Part shown: positions 56,985-64,000 of the stretch, in pieces | Layout: each line of letters starts with the position of its first letter | How positions within the stretch are numbered: position 1 is the first letter of the stretch | Assembly (NCBI GenBank): GCA_018266055.1 | Contig: JAFDYT010000013.1 | Span: 31,159 to 95,158, forward strand | Source of the DNA: Bacteroidota bacterium | Lineage (GTDB): Bacteria; Bacteroidota; Bacteroidia; Cytophagales; Cyclobacteriaceae | Length of the DNA: 64,000 nucleotides | Direction: 5' to 3' | Position numbers and translations under genes: made by a program | Notes under the pieces: model-generated | Told to the model about the DNA's origin: nothing | The model's input: only the letters and a program-made list of their open reading frames with translations | Database searches by the model: none

Positions 56985-57123
56985 CATATATAATTAAAGA
57001 AACCATACGATCATACGATTAGAGCGCCAACGAACTGACGAAGTTGACTGTGCTGACACATTGAGCAATACCTACCACGGCCAACTGTATAAAACCTGTC
57101 ATCAGTATATTGATGATCTTTCC

Positions 57124-57131
57124 TACCTTTG
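57124..57131 (+). promoter_or_regulatory. Candidate -7 element of the gene at 57144
   Basis: TACCTTTG matches TAnnTTTG and ends 12 bp before the ATG. The -33 TTTG is not seen. Confidence 0.45.
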
Positions 57132-57143
57132 CCCAATCAGTTC

Positions 57144-57797
57144 ATGGTGCTTTCTTTCTTTGCTCATCTGTCTTTTTTGTCGGCTGCCATTCCCTTCCTC
57201 TTTGGGTTTTTTCGCTGGAAGAACCTGACGAGGGATTTGAAACTCATCGTACTGCTGGCGGCACTGTCGCTGGCGGCCGATTCCGTTTCGTTGTTTCTCG
57301 CCACCCATAAAATGAACACCTGGCCTGTAAGCAATGTGTATTTACTGATCCAATCGGTGTTGCTGTTTTATGTGCTAAGCAAGCATCACTCGTTACTCGT
57401 AAAAGGAATATTCTACGCGTGTATCACATTTGGCGTGATTAATTTTTTGTTTCTACAGGGACCGCGAACGTTCGATTCGTACACTACCTACCTAACGGGG
57501 GTTATCCTGATCTGTACGGCCCTGTACTTCTTTTACGTGCTGATGAAGGAGTTGCCAGCCGAACGCGTACAGTCGCTGCCTTTATTCTGGATAGCCATTG
57601 CAGTGCTGGTGTATTACGGCGGAACTATTTTTGTGTTTCTCTTCAACAACTACATCCTCACGCAACTGACCAAGCAACACCCCAGCATGTGGGTGGTGCA
57701 CAACGTCATTAACACTTCCAAAAACATGTTGTTTTTTATTGCCCTGTGGGTGAGTGCCCAGCAGGATAGTACGCCTGACAAAAAGAATACACAATGA
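57144..57797 (+). CDS. Hypothetical seven-helix membrane protein
   Basis: The protein (217 aa) is not recognised by name. About seven hydrophobic helices are visible: VLSFFAHLSFLSAAIPFLFGFF, LIVLLAALSLAADSVSLFL, VYLLIQSVLLFYVL, GIFYACITFGVINFLFL, YLTGVILICTALYFFYVL, LFWIAIAVLVYYGGTIFVFLF and NMLFFIALWVSAQ. Loops contain few charges and the C-terminus is polar. It may be a sensor domain without output, as membrane domains of this size precede kinases in the phylum. The ATG at 57144 is preferred over a TTG 15 nt upstream. Confidence 0.65.
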   Translation: MVLSFFAHLSFLSAAIPFLFGFFRWKNLTRDLKLIVLLAALSLAADSVSLFLATHKMNTWPVSNVYLLIQSVLLFYVLSKHHSLLVKGIFYACITFGVINFLFLQGPRTFDSYTTYLTGVILICTALYFFYVLMKELPAERVQSLPLFWIAIAVLVYYGGTIFVFLFNNYILTQLTKQHPSMWVVHNVINTSKNMLFFIALWVSAQQDSTPDKKNTQ

Positions 57798-57851
57798 TAT
57801 CGTAACAATCCTGACGGATACAAAATTTAAAAAGGGTCGTTGGGCGGATTT

Positions 57852-58769
57852 TCAATTAAACGAAGCTCTAAATTCTAAAGGTGTCTGTTTCGTCTTTGAT
57901 TTAAATAATTTGTTGAATGATTGGGAATGTTCAAAACCCAATTCAAACGCAATTTCACTTACCGACAAATTTGTGCTGGATAATTTTACTTTCGCGATTT
58001 CAATCAACTTATTATGTATGTGTTGCTGTGTATTTAGTCCGGTTAGACTTTTTAGCATAGAACTTAAATAGTCGGCTGTAATATTTAATGTTTGTGAAAC
58101 ATATTGTACCGTTGGCAAACCATGATTAGCAATATTGTCGCCATTAAAATAATCGTTTAAAAGCGTTTCAAGTTTATCCAATATTTGGTGATTAGAAATT
58201 TTTCGGGTTATAAATTGCCGCTGATAGAATCGTTCTGCATAGTTGAACAATAATTCTAACTGACTAATTACGATCTGCTGGCTGAACCGGTCAAGATTCC
58301 CCTGATATTCATTTCTTATATTTTGAAATAACTCATTAATAATACTTTCCTCCTTTTCAGAAAGAAAGAGTGCCTCTTTTACGGAATAATTTAGGAATGA
58401 ATATTTCTTTATACTTGTCGCTAAAGCCGTTCCAAATAAAAAATCAGGATGGATAGCTAATATCCATCCCGATGGCTTACTTGTCATATCCTCCTCAGTA
58501 AGTTCAACAGTAATGACTTGATTGGGCGCAAAAAAAGTCATTAACCCTTCATCAAAATCATACGACTGTTGCCCATACCGATATTTACCAACGACATTTC
58601 GTTTTAAAGAGATGGTATAAAACTCCTGCATCCATTTTAATTGATTGTTTACTGGGGTTGGTTTTGTTTTACCGTAATCTATTAAACTAATAAGTGGATG
58701 CTCTGGTGGAGCGATATTGTTGAAGCGATGCAATTCGCTTATGCTCTTTAATCGTGTAGGAATTACCAT
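57852..58769 (-). CDS. AraC-family transcriptional regulator
   Basis: The protein (305 aa) has an N-terminal cupin-like sensor region and a C-terminal double helix-turn-helix (NHGLPTVQYVSQTLNITADYLSSMLKSLTG and NLSVSEIAFELGFEHSQSFNKLFKSKTKQTPLEFR). It lies 42 nt after the SDR gene on the same strand, a common pair: the regulator controls its SDR neighbour. The DNA from here to the window end is clearly more AT-rich than the core genes, suggesting later acquisition. Confidence 0.87.
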   Translation of the reverse strand: MVIPTRLKSISELHRFNNIAPPEHPLISLIDYGKTKPTPVNNQLKWMQEFYTISLKRNVVGKYRYGQQSYDFDEGLMTFFAPNQVITVELTEEDMTSKPSGWILAIHPDFLFGTALATSIKKYSFLNYSVKEALFLSEKEESIINELFQNIRNEYQGNLDRFSQQIVISQLELLFNYAERFYQRQFITRKISNHQILDKLETLLNDYFNGDNIANHGLPTVQYVSQTLNITADYLSSMLKSLTGLNTQQHIHNKLIEIAKVKLSSTNLSVSEIAFELGFEHSQSFNKLFKSKTKQTPLEFRASFN

Positions 58770-58811
58770 TCTATTGCCCCCTGTGAATGTACTATTTTAT
58801 TCGATCTAAAA

Positions 58812-59681
58812 TTAGAAAGGAAAAGTTACTCCTGTCGCTTTGATCGCCCAATCCCACAGGTTGGCATTTAAGGTTTCATCCAGCGCCCCTGAATGAATCT
58901 TTGCCAACCCAGGCTTGCCTCTTTGTTCGTCATAACCATCAGGTCCCCAATATTGACCTCCTTTTGCCTCTTCACTTAAACACGCAACAATTGTTGGTTG
59001 GGCTCCGTCTTTTGCTGTCATTAATGTTAAAGATGCAAGCATATTCTTGTCCATATGTTTTTGCAAATCCGTTTTACTGTACCCCGGATGTGCAGCTAAT
59101 GAAATCAATTGCTTAGCATTTGCTCTAAGTCTCCTTTCCAGCTCTAGTGCAAAAATTAAATCGGCAAGTTTACTTTGTCCATACTCTCTCCAGGGGCTAT
59201 ACTCTTTTTCTAACCTGAAATTATCAAAGTCAATGACTGCTCCTCTATGCGCATTACTGCTTAGTGTTACAACTCTGGAACCTTTTGTGCCTTCCAATAA
59301 ATTATACATGTGCCCGGTCAGCGCAAAGTGCCCTACAAAGTTTACACCCCATTGAATTTCAAAACCATCTTCTGTTTTTGATGGTGGCGGTATCATTATT
59401 CCTGCATTGTTAACCAATAAATCCAATCGTTGTTCTTTGCTGGTAATGACATTTGCAAATGCCTTTACCGAGCTTAGGCTTGCCAGATCCAAATGCCCAT
59501 AAATCAATTCGCCTGTACCGCCATTTGCCTTCATTCTTGCCATAGCGCTCAGTGCTTTTTCTTCATTGCGACAGGCGACATATACTTTTGCTCCTTTCTT
59601 AAACAAGTCTAAGGCTGTCTCATATCCAATGCCAGTGTTCGCCCCTGTTACAATTGCTACTTTTCCTTTTAAATCCATCAT
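58812..59681 (-). CDS. Short-chain dehydrogenase/reductase, retinol-dehydrogenase-like
   Basis: The protein (289 aa) has TGANTGIGYETA for NAD(P), NNAGIM, the catalytic Ser in VVTLSSNAHRG and the YGQSK active site with Tyr and Lys. A C-terminal GPDGYDEQRGKPGLAKIH is typical of the protochlorophyllide-reductase/retinol-dehydrogenase-like SDRs. The start is the first of two adjacent ATGs (59679-59681). The substrate is unknown. Confidence 0.87.
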   Translation of the reverse strand: MMDLKGKVAIVTGANTGIGYETALDLFKKGAKVYVACRNEEKALSAMARMKANGGTGELIYGHLDLASLSSVKAFANVITSKEQRLDLLVNNAGIMIPPPSKTEDGFEIQWGVNFVGHFALTGHMYNLLEGTKGSRVVTLSSNAHRGAVIDFDNFRLEKEYSPWREYGQSKLADLIFALELERRLRANAKQLISLAAHPGYSKTDLQKHMDKNMLASLTLMTAKDGAQPTIVACLSEEAKGGQYWGPDGYDEQRGKPGLAKIHSGALDETLNANLWDWAIKATGVTFPF

Positions 59682-59791
59682 TGTTTTTTTATTTAATGAT
59701 GCAAAGTTGCAATCAAGGTACGATTTGAATGTATCCAAATCCGAGTATGTTGTAGCTGAAAGTTGTATTTGAATCGTGGGGCGTCTTAAAA

Positions 59792-59950
59792 TAACGCGCT
59801 TTTACTGAGTTAGTTTATTGAAACAGATTATCCAACGGGCTTACCTGGCGCACGCCGTTACATACGCGAACTAGCAGATTTAGGGATTGTTGGTCGGGAG
59901 ACCAACAATAACAGAGGCTTACCAGGCGCACTCATTACAAACGCGCGCTA
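59792..59950. repeat. Large imperfect palindrome between SDR and SRPBCC genes
   Basis: The left end TAACGCGCTTTTACTGAGT (59792-59810) and the complement of the right end at 59930-59950 agree at 16 of 19 aligned positions. Inside lie a 41-bp direct repeat (59838-59878 and 59916-59955) and a perfect 10-bp hairpin ATTGTTGGTC/GACCAACAAT (59886-59909). The right end stops 15 nt before the SRPBCC stop codon, the same arrangement as in the attC-like elements at 61.4-64 kb, but the sequence is different. Confidence 0.5.
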
Positions 59951-59964
59951 GCAGAGGTTCGTTT

Positions 59965-60453
59965 TTATTTTTGTTTCCGCCTCATTATTTTTCTTAATGC
60001 CCTTACCCATAAATTCCATTCACTGCGTTTTTTGTTTATGGTAAAATGATTTTCAACTTTGTCAAACGCATCTTCAATATACGCATCGTGTAACCAGCGA
60101 ATTGCTAACAACCATTTTAAAGTCGCAGAACCTGTAGTTGTCATATCAATGATATGACAAAGTTCGGTTTTGTGAGTTTCTAACTCCTTTAATTCAAACT
60201 TGTGAAAACCATTAAAACCTGTCAAGTCAAACTGAAATGTAATTGATTTGTCTTGTTGATAGTCGGTTACAAAATATTTAATCGGTCCGTGTCCGCCTTT
60301 TGAGCCAACCTGCAATCCTTTGTCTAACTTCATTGGCGACCATTTGTCTGTCGCTAACATCATATCATTATCAGTCGCCAAAGTTTTGAAAAGCTTGACA
60401 ATTTCTGTCTTTGGCTGTTGAATTTCTCTCGTATGAATATTTATTACTTTCAT
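59965..60453 (-). CDS. SRPBCC/START-like hydrophobic-pocket protein
   Basis: The protein (162 aa) fits the polyketide-cyclase/START-like superfamily: an N-terminal strand, a helix EIVKLFKTLA, LATDKWSPMKLDKGLQVGSKGGHGPI, and the C-terminal helix region ATLKWLLAIRWLHDAYIEDAFDKVENHF. Such folds bind lipids or other small hydrophobic molecules. The ATG at 60451-60453 is used; one four codons upstream is possible. It lies alone on the minus strand between two palindrome-rich gaps. Confidence 0.7.
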   Translation of the reverse strand: MKVINIHTREIQQPKTEIVKLFKTLATDNDMMLATDKWSPMKLDKGLQVGSKGGHGPIKYFVTDYQQDKSITFQFDLTGFNGFHKFELKELETHKTELCHIIDMTTTGSATLKWLLAIRWLHDAYIEDAFDKVENHFTINKKRSEWNLWVRALRKIMRRKQK

Positions 60454-60646
60454 TTCTCTGTCCAATAGTCATATTTGTTAGTCTGTACGGTTGTTCATAA
60501 TGGCGTCCCGAAATTTTGGTAGGCTTCATGCTAAATCCGTAGTTCTCGGAACACTATTCTGTTCATAGGCCTTGCGTACACATCCGGCAATATAAGTTTG
60601 CAGATTCCCTTCACTTGAGTGGCCTTTGTGGTGTATCAATTGTTCC

Positions 60647-60695
60647 TTTTACGAAGTTAGTTTTTTGAAACAGGTTATCCAAAGGACTTGCCAGG
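60647..60695 (+). repeat. Second copy of a 49-bp dispersed repeat (first copy 59800-59848)
   Basis: The pattern TTTTACxGAAGTTAGTTT-TTTGAAACAGxTTATCCAA-GGxCTT-CC-GG is shared with 59800-59848 at about 80% identity. Each copy is followed by a CCAACAATAACA(A)GAGG block. The copies frame the SRPBCC gene. Confidence 0.6.
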
Positions 60696-60734
60696 GAGGC
60701 CAACAATAACAAGAGGGGGTGTTGGTGGTTTTTT

Positions 60735-61328
60735 TTATTGTTCGCTAAAATTATCTATACTCTTATCTTCTTGCCAATTGTATTCAATTTGAAATGCTAC
60801 TTTTTTAGCAAATTCAAGTCCATGTAGATCTGATAGAAATCCTAAAGTCATGTCCATTCCTGCGCTTACCCCAGAGGATGTATAGAACTTATCATCAATT
60901 GTCCAACGTGCAGTTCTTATCCACTTGACATTTTCTCCATTTGTAATAACCCAATCAAATGCTCTTTTATTTGACGTCGCTGTTCTGTTATCTAATAGTC
61001 CAGTTTTTGCCAACAAAGCACTTCCTGTGCAAACAGTCAGGACATATCTGCTTAATCCGGCGATTTGCCTTATTTTATCTATAAGACACGCATTATTGAC
61101 CTCCTTTCTTGTTCCTAATCCACCAGGTATGAGAAAAATATCTACACCATTAATGATGCCTTCAAGTTTTTGGGTTTGAATAGAAACCCCGTGAAAATTA
61201 ATTACAGTCCCTCCAAATTCTGAATAAAACTCAATTTGAAAGTGCTCTCGAAGTCTACCGAGAATCTCAACAGGACCAAATACATCAAGTGTTTCAAAAT
61301 CTTCAAAGAGCAATACACCAACTTTCAT
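60735..61328 (-). CDS. DJ-1/PfpI-family protein
   Basis: The protein (197 aa) has the class I glutamine-amidotransferase-like fold: VGVLLFEDFETLDVFGPVEIL with the Glu of the active site, IPGGLGTRKEV and the nucleophile elbow VLTVCTGSALLAKTGLL with its Cys. A His is not in the usual position but SSGVSAGMDMTLGFL follows. Relatives include chaperones, glyoxalase III and isonitrile hydratase. The start at 61326-61328 is used. It sits just before the first attC-like element. Confidence 0.85.
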   Translation of the reverse strand: MKVGVLLFEDFETLDVFGPVEILGRLREHFQIEFYSEFGGTVINFHGVSIQTQKLEGIINGVDIFLIPGGLGTRKEVNNACLIDKIRQIAGLSRYVLTVCTGSALLAKTGLLDNRTATSNKRAFDWVITNGENVKWIRTARWTIDDKFYTSSGVSAGMDMTLGFLSDLHGLEFAKKVAFQIEYNWQEDKSIDNFSEQ

Positions 61329-61369
61329 ATTGTCATTTTTTAAAATTACCACCAATGTGAGTATATAAA

Positions 61370-61530
61370 ACGTAGCGCGGTAGGAGCTAAAGCCAAATGA
61401 TCCCGATAGCTATCGGGAGAATGCCGTTAACTACCCGCTGCGTTTTGTCCCACACGGAAACTAAATTATGAAAACAAAACCACAACACAACACCGAACCA
61501 GCGCTATGGCACATGCACACTGTTGGCTGC
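61370..61530. repeat. attC-like palindromic element 1
   Basis: The right arm AACCAGCGCTATGGCACATGCAC plus ACTGTTGGCTGC ends at 61530. The left part (CGTAGCGCGGT and so on) is complementary to it. The element holds the perfect 18-bp palindrome TCCCGATAGCTATCGGGA at 61401-61418. From 61438 to 61518 it is nearly identical to the element at 63919-64000. The outermost left arm has been altered. The right end is 5 nt from the stop of the next gene. Confidence 0.6.
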
Positions 61531-61534
61531 CGTA

Positions 61535-62158
61535 TTACTTGCCCGTCCTGTAGTCGGAATTGACAAAGTTCATTTGAGAAAAGTCCTTAAAGATTAGGAT
61601 CCGTTTGTCCTTTGTCCAGAAGTCTTTTAAAACTTCAAATTCACCTTTAGGAAAACCCATCATGTCACCTGGTCTCAAAAGTCTGTCGCCTGCATTTATG
61701 CACTTACAAAGCTGTCCACATACAGCAGTCCCATAAACAGTCACCGTTTCTCTATAATTGTCTTTCCAGTTCTTATTTATCTTTTGAATTAGAACTCTGT
61801 TGTCCTTTGTCAGTTTGCGAAGTCCACTCAAGTATTCGCTGTAGTTTTTAGGAAAATCAAAGTTGTCCCCTTGGAAGAAATAGAATGGATAAGATTTTTT
61901 ACCGAGGCAACAAGAGTCTAATTGGTTTCGACTATAAAATTCGTGCAAAAACAAAGAGTATATAATTGGTTCTTTATACTCATCCACTTTCTCATATTTC
62001 TCCAATTCAGCTATCCAATAATACACAAATGTCCCGTGCGAATCCTTGTTTCTATCCATCTCAAAGGTCAAGATGACAAATTGCTTTAAGCTGTCCCGTT
62101 GTCCAAATGCCTTAAATGTTGTTAGGGAAAGAAATATTATTAAAAGTCTCTTGGTCAT
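61535..62158 (-). CDS. Hypothetical exported protein, 207 aa (cassette-like gene 1)
   Basis: The protein is not recognised. A signal peptide is present (MTKRLLIIFLSLTTFKAFGQ), then a soluble part with two adjacent cysteines in DSCCLGKK and a C-x3-C pair in GTAVCGQLCKCI, suggesting disulfides. The gene fills almost the whole space between palindromic elements 1 and 2 (stop 5 nt from one, start 19 nt from the other), as in integron cassettes. The ATG at 62156-62158 is clear. Confidence 0.65.
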   Translation of the reverse strand: MTKRLLIIFLSLTTFKAFGQRDSLKQFVILTFEMDRNKDSHGTFVYYWIAELEKYEKVDEYKEPIIYSLFLHEFYSRNQLDSCCLGKKSYPFYFFQGDNFDFPKNYSEYLSGLRKLTKDNRVLIQKINKNWKDNYRETVTVYGTAVCGQLCKCINAGDRLLRPGDMMGFPKGEFEVLKDFWTKDKRILIFKDFSQMNFVNSDYRTGK

Positions 62159-62176
62159 CTCGTGATGGTAATATGG

Positions 62177-62312
62177 CAGCCAACGGTTTCGGGCTTTGCG
62201 TTGGTGGGCTTTTGAAACAGTAAACTGTCTGCCAGCACCAATGTTTATTAATTGATCAAATGTTTCTATTTGTACTGTCCGCCCACTAACGCAAAACCCG
62301 TGTTAGCGGCTG
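62177..62312. repeat. attC-like palindromic element 2
   Basis: The left arm (62177-62209, beginning CAGCCAACGG and ending TTGCGTTGGTGGGC) is complementary to the right arm (62281-62312, GCCCACTAACGCAAAACCCG...GTTAGCGGCTG), with an AT-rich centre of about 70 nt. The ends carry GCCAAC and GTTAGCGGC, like the R boxes of integron attC sites. The stop of the DUF998 gene (62303-62305) lies inside the right arm. Confidence 0.7.
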
Positions 62313-62983
62313 GTGTTTTCATCATTGCCTTTAAAAATTAAAATACGAGCAACACCGATAAGCCAAATTGTGTAAGTCAATACCATAAATCTATTAGGTA
62401 GCCCAATAAGAACATCAGGGCCATAAGCTCTCGTCTTTGCTTGTTCCAAATAAAAAATTATTGAATAAAAGAATGCTATTATTCCAATCCAAACCAATAC
62501 TGTCAACCAGAATAATAGTTTGCGGTGTTTACTATTCGCTTGTTGTTTGGTTAAGTTAAAAGCGATTATTGTAGAGGCAATGGGGAGAGTAAAAATCATA
62601 ATCGCACCACAAAGTCCGTGAAGTTTGTCAGTAGTCCCGCGAACTATATCTGTAATGGGCTGTGGAATAAATATGCCTGCTCCAAATAATGCAATTGAAA
62701 TTATTAGCAACCACCATTTGCCAATTTTACCACCAGGCCCTTCCAAGGTATTCCAAAGCGAAATTGTCAACAATAGAAAGCCACCGCCCCAACAAAAAAA
62801 AGCCAGTCGCATTAGCCACCCAAACTTACCAAGTTCATATTCACTTATTACACGCCATGTAGGGTCAAATTCAGGCTCAAGTAAATGCAAAGTTGTCAAA
62901 AGAAAGAGGAAGATAAATCCCAAATATGAGGCAACTGATAAGATCTTAATTCTATTGTCGGTTTTCATGTCCTTTATTTTCAT
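62303..62983 (-). CDS. DUF998-family membrane protein (cassette-like gene 2)
   Basis: The protein (226 aa with the ATG at 62981-62983; in-frame ATGs at 63005-63007 and 62966-62968 are also possible) has six or seven helices. They include SVASYLGFIFLFLLTTLHLLEP, LAFFCWGGGFLLLTISLWN, WWLLIISIALFGAGIFIP and LLFWLTVLVWIGIIAFFYSIIFYL. The PEFDPTWRVISEYELGKFGWLMR and FIPQPITD segments are typical of DUF998 proteins. Function is unknown. It lies between elements 2 and 3. Confidence 0.72.
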   Translation of the reverse strand: MKIKDMKTDNRIKILSVASYLGFIFLFLLTTLHLLEPEFDPTWRVISEYELGKFGWLMRLAFFCWGGGFLLLTISLWNTLEGPGGKIGKWWLLIISIALFGAGIFIPQPITDIVRGTTDKLHGLCGAIMIFTLPIASTIIAFNLTKQQANSKHRKLLFWLTVLVWIGIIAFFYSIIFYLEQAKTRAYGPDVLIGLPNRFMVLTYTIWLIGVARILIFKGNDENTSR

Positions 62984-63010
62984 TATAATTTTTACCGCGT
63001 CATGCATACT

Positions 63011-63173
63011 TGCCGCTAACGACCAAGTGCATGTGACGGCTTGGGATTTTCTTGCTTGCTAAATGCGCAGCATGGCAAGCAAGAATGAAACCGTCACTGT
63101 CGGCCGTTACAAAACGAAATTAAGAAATTTAATAACTCAACCCCAAGCTGGCACATGCACACTGTTAGCGGCA
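63011..63173. repeat. attC-like palindromic element 3
   Basis: The left arm TGCCGCTAACGACCAAGTGC and so on (63011-63045) and the right arm (63141-63173, CCCCAAGCTGGCACATGCAC... GTTAGCGGCA) are complementary, sharing GTGCATGTG/CACATGCAC and GGCTTGGG/CCCCAAGC. A second hairpin (CTTGCTTGC / GCAAGCAAG) is nested inside. The ends are GCCGCTAAC and GTTAGCGGC. It is 10 nt from the stop of the TPR gene. Confidence 0.75.
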
Positions 63174-63182
63174 GTTGCGTCC

Positions 63183-63815
63183 TCAATCTTTACAATAAAC
63201 GTACAGCATGTCGTCAACTGTGTCGTCCCCAAGTTCTTTCGCTCTTTTTAAATCTTTGCATGCATTTTGAGTTTGTTCCTTTGTCGGTTGAATCGTCCCT
63301 TTGGTTGTTAACAAATTAATTTTTGCAAAGCCTCTATTCGCGTATGCCTCTTTATAATCTGGTTTTAAATCAATTGCTTTATCGTAATCCTTAATTGATC
63401 CATCGATGTCAAACAGCAAGCCTTTACAGTAGCCTCGGTCAAAATATGCAGTTGGATCAGTTGGGGTAAGTTCAATCCTTTTGTCAATGTCAAGTAGCGC
63501 AGATTTATAATTGCCCATATTCAATTTTAACAGCCCCCTGTTCTTTAGCGCTCCTAAATTCGTAGGCTCTAGTTTTAAAACCATGTCGTAATCAGCAATA
63601 GCTTTTTCAGATTGTCCCTCGTTGTGATAAATATAAGCTCTTAGAAAGAAGGCCTTTGTATTTTGCGGCTCCTTCTTGATTAATTCATCGAGTAACTTAG
63701 TTGCCTTATCTGTTTTTCCTTTGTTTAATTCTTTTATGCTTTTCTCGTAAAGGTCTTGTCCCAATGATGTAAATATCAAAAGTAAATTCAGTCCGAGAGT
63801 GATTATGATTTTCAT
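63183..63815 (-). CDS. Exported TPR-repeat protein (cassette-like gene 3)
   Basis: The protein (210 aa) has a signal peptide (MKIIITLGLNLLLIFTSLGQ) and about five tetratricopeptide repeats. Examples are YEKSIKELNKGKTDKATKLLDELIKKEP, AFFLRAYIYHNEGQSEKAIADYDMVLKLEP, and YFDRGYCKGLLFDIDGSIKDYDKAIDLKP. A C-terminal NACKDLKRAKELGDDTVDDML with Cys residues is common in Sel1/TPR secreted proteins. It is a protein-interaction module of unknown partner. The gene fits tightly between elements 3 and 4. Confidence 0.8.
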   Translation of the reverse strand: MKIIITLGLNLLLIFTSLGQDLYEKSIKELNKGKTDKATKLLDELIKKEPQNTKAFFLRAYIYHNEGQSEKAIADYDMVLKLEPTNLGALKNRGLLKLNMGNYKSALLDIDKRIELTPTDPTAYFDRGYCKGLLFDIDGSIKDYDKAIDLKPDYKEAYANRGFAKINLLTTKGTIQPTKEQTQNACKDLKRAKELGDDTVDDMLYVYCKD

Positions 63816-63836
63816 GATTGTTTTTTATCTAGCAAT

Positions 63837-64000
63837 TGCCGCTAACGCCTAGTGCATGTGACGTAGCGCGGTTGAGGAGCTAAAGCCAAATGAGGAACGA
63901 ATGGCTTTAGCGACCTGCTGCGTTCTGTCCCACACACCGAAACTAAATTATGAAAACAAAACTACAATGCAACACCGAACCAGCGCTATGGCACATGCAC
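63837..64000. repeat. attC-like palindromic element 4 (cut by the window end)
   Basis: It starts TGCCGCTAACGCCTAGTGCATGTGACG and so on. The right arm AACCAGCGCTATGGCACATGCAC is complementary to GTGCATGTGACGTAGCGCGGTT, and the window ends where GTTAGCGGC would be expected next. A perfect 10-bp hairpin (GCTAAAGCCA / TGGCTTTAGC) is nested inside. The arms are nearly the same as element 1. Confidence 0.7.

Overview
This 64 kb window looks like the chromosome of a member of the Bacteroidota, most likely a Cytophagales-type bacterium. The support is: TAnnTTTG promoter elements (one tRNA promoter also has a TTTG 19 bp upstream), an OstA-like protein, a type IX secretion C-terminal sorting domain, the bamD-rpoZ-coaBC-porD-like-recN gene order, the two-cysteine 4-hydroxyproline epimerase pathway, and many short proteins of families typical of that phylum. 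No plasmid, phage or insertion-sequence gene was seen. The genus cannot be decided from the sequence alone.

Layout. 1-5.5 kb: the tail of a formylglycine-generating-enzyme-like protein, tRNA-Asp, a large beta-propeller/Y_Y_Y sensor kinase, a DUF1349 lipoprotein and a small coiled-coil protein. 5.5-6.15 kb: a non-coding stretch carrying about eleven degenerate 21-bp tandem repeats. 6.15-9.6 kb: lspA, then a translationally coupled sugar isomerase-like/GMC oxidoreductase pair. 9.6-18.9 kb (minus strand): core cell-envelope and repair genes (bamD, rpoZ, coaBC, a PorD-like gene, recN, a T9SS-sorted protein, an OstA-like protein, M28 peptidase, a ferric-reductase-like membrane protein). 18.9-23 kb: asnS, rpoN, a PAP2-like membrane protein, an RRM protein. 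23-28.8 kb: an AraC regulator and a divergent four-gene trans-4-hydroxyproline catabolic operon ending at 2-oxoglutarate. 28.8-42.3 kb: an AddB-like nuclease, arginase and arginine decarboxylase (divergent), an rRNA methyltransferase and an orphan ligase-associated helicase, with several small proteins.

42.4-46.9 kb is a carotenoid locus: a CarH/LitR-type B12-dependent MerR regulator with its cobalamin motifs intact, an ECF sigma factor, crtI, crtB and idi. Two palindromes flank a perfect TAnnTTTG element between regulator and sigma factor. 49.4-53.6 kb is a sulfur module: a Crp/Fnr regulator, two small membrane proteins, rhodanese, thioredoxin, a sulfide:quinone oxidoreductase, a TusE/DsrC-like protein and a DsrE2-like protein. 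Its two transcription units each carry a TGTAAC-N4-GTYACA palindrome at nearly the same distance from a promoter-like element, so the adjacent Crp-family protein probably activates both.

53.7-57.8 kb holds an isochorismatase-type hydrolase, NADP-type isocitrate dehydrogenase and small proteins. From about 57.8 kb to the end the DNA is visibly more AT-rich and all genes lie on the minus strand. From 61.4 kb on, single genes sit tightly between large imperfect palindromes of about 135-165 bp that end in GCCGCTAAC/GTTAGCGGC. This is the layout of an integron cassette array without a visible integrase, or of an unknown analogous system, and it is the most unusual structure in the window.
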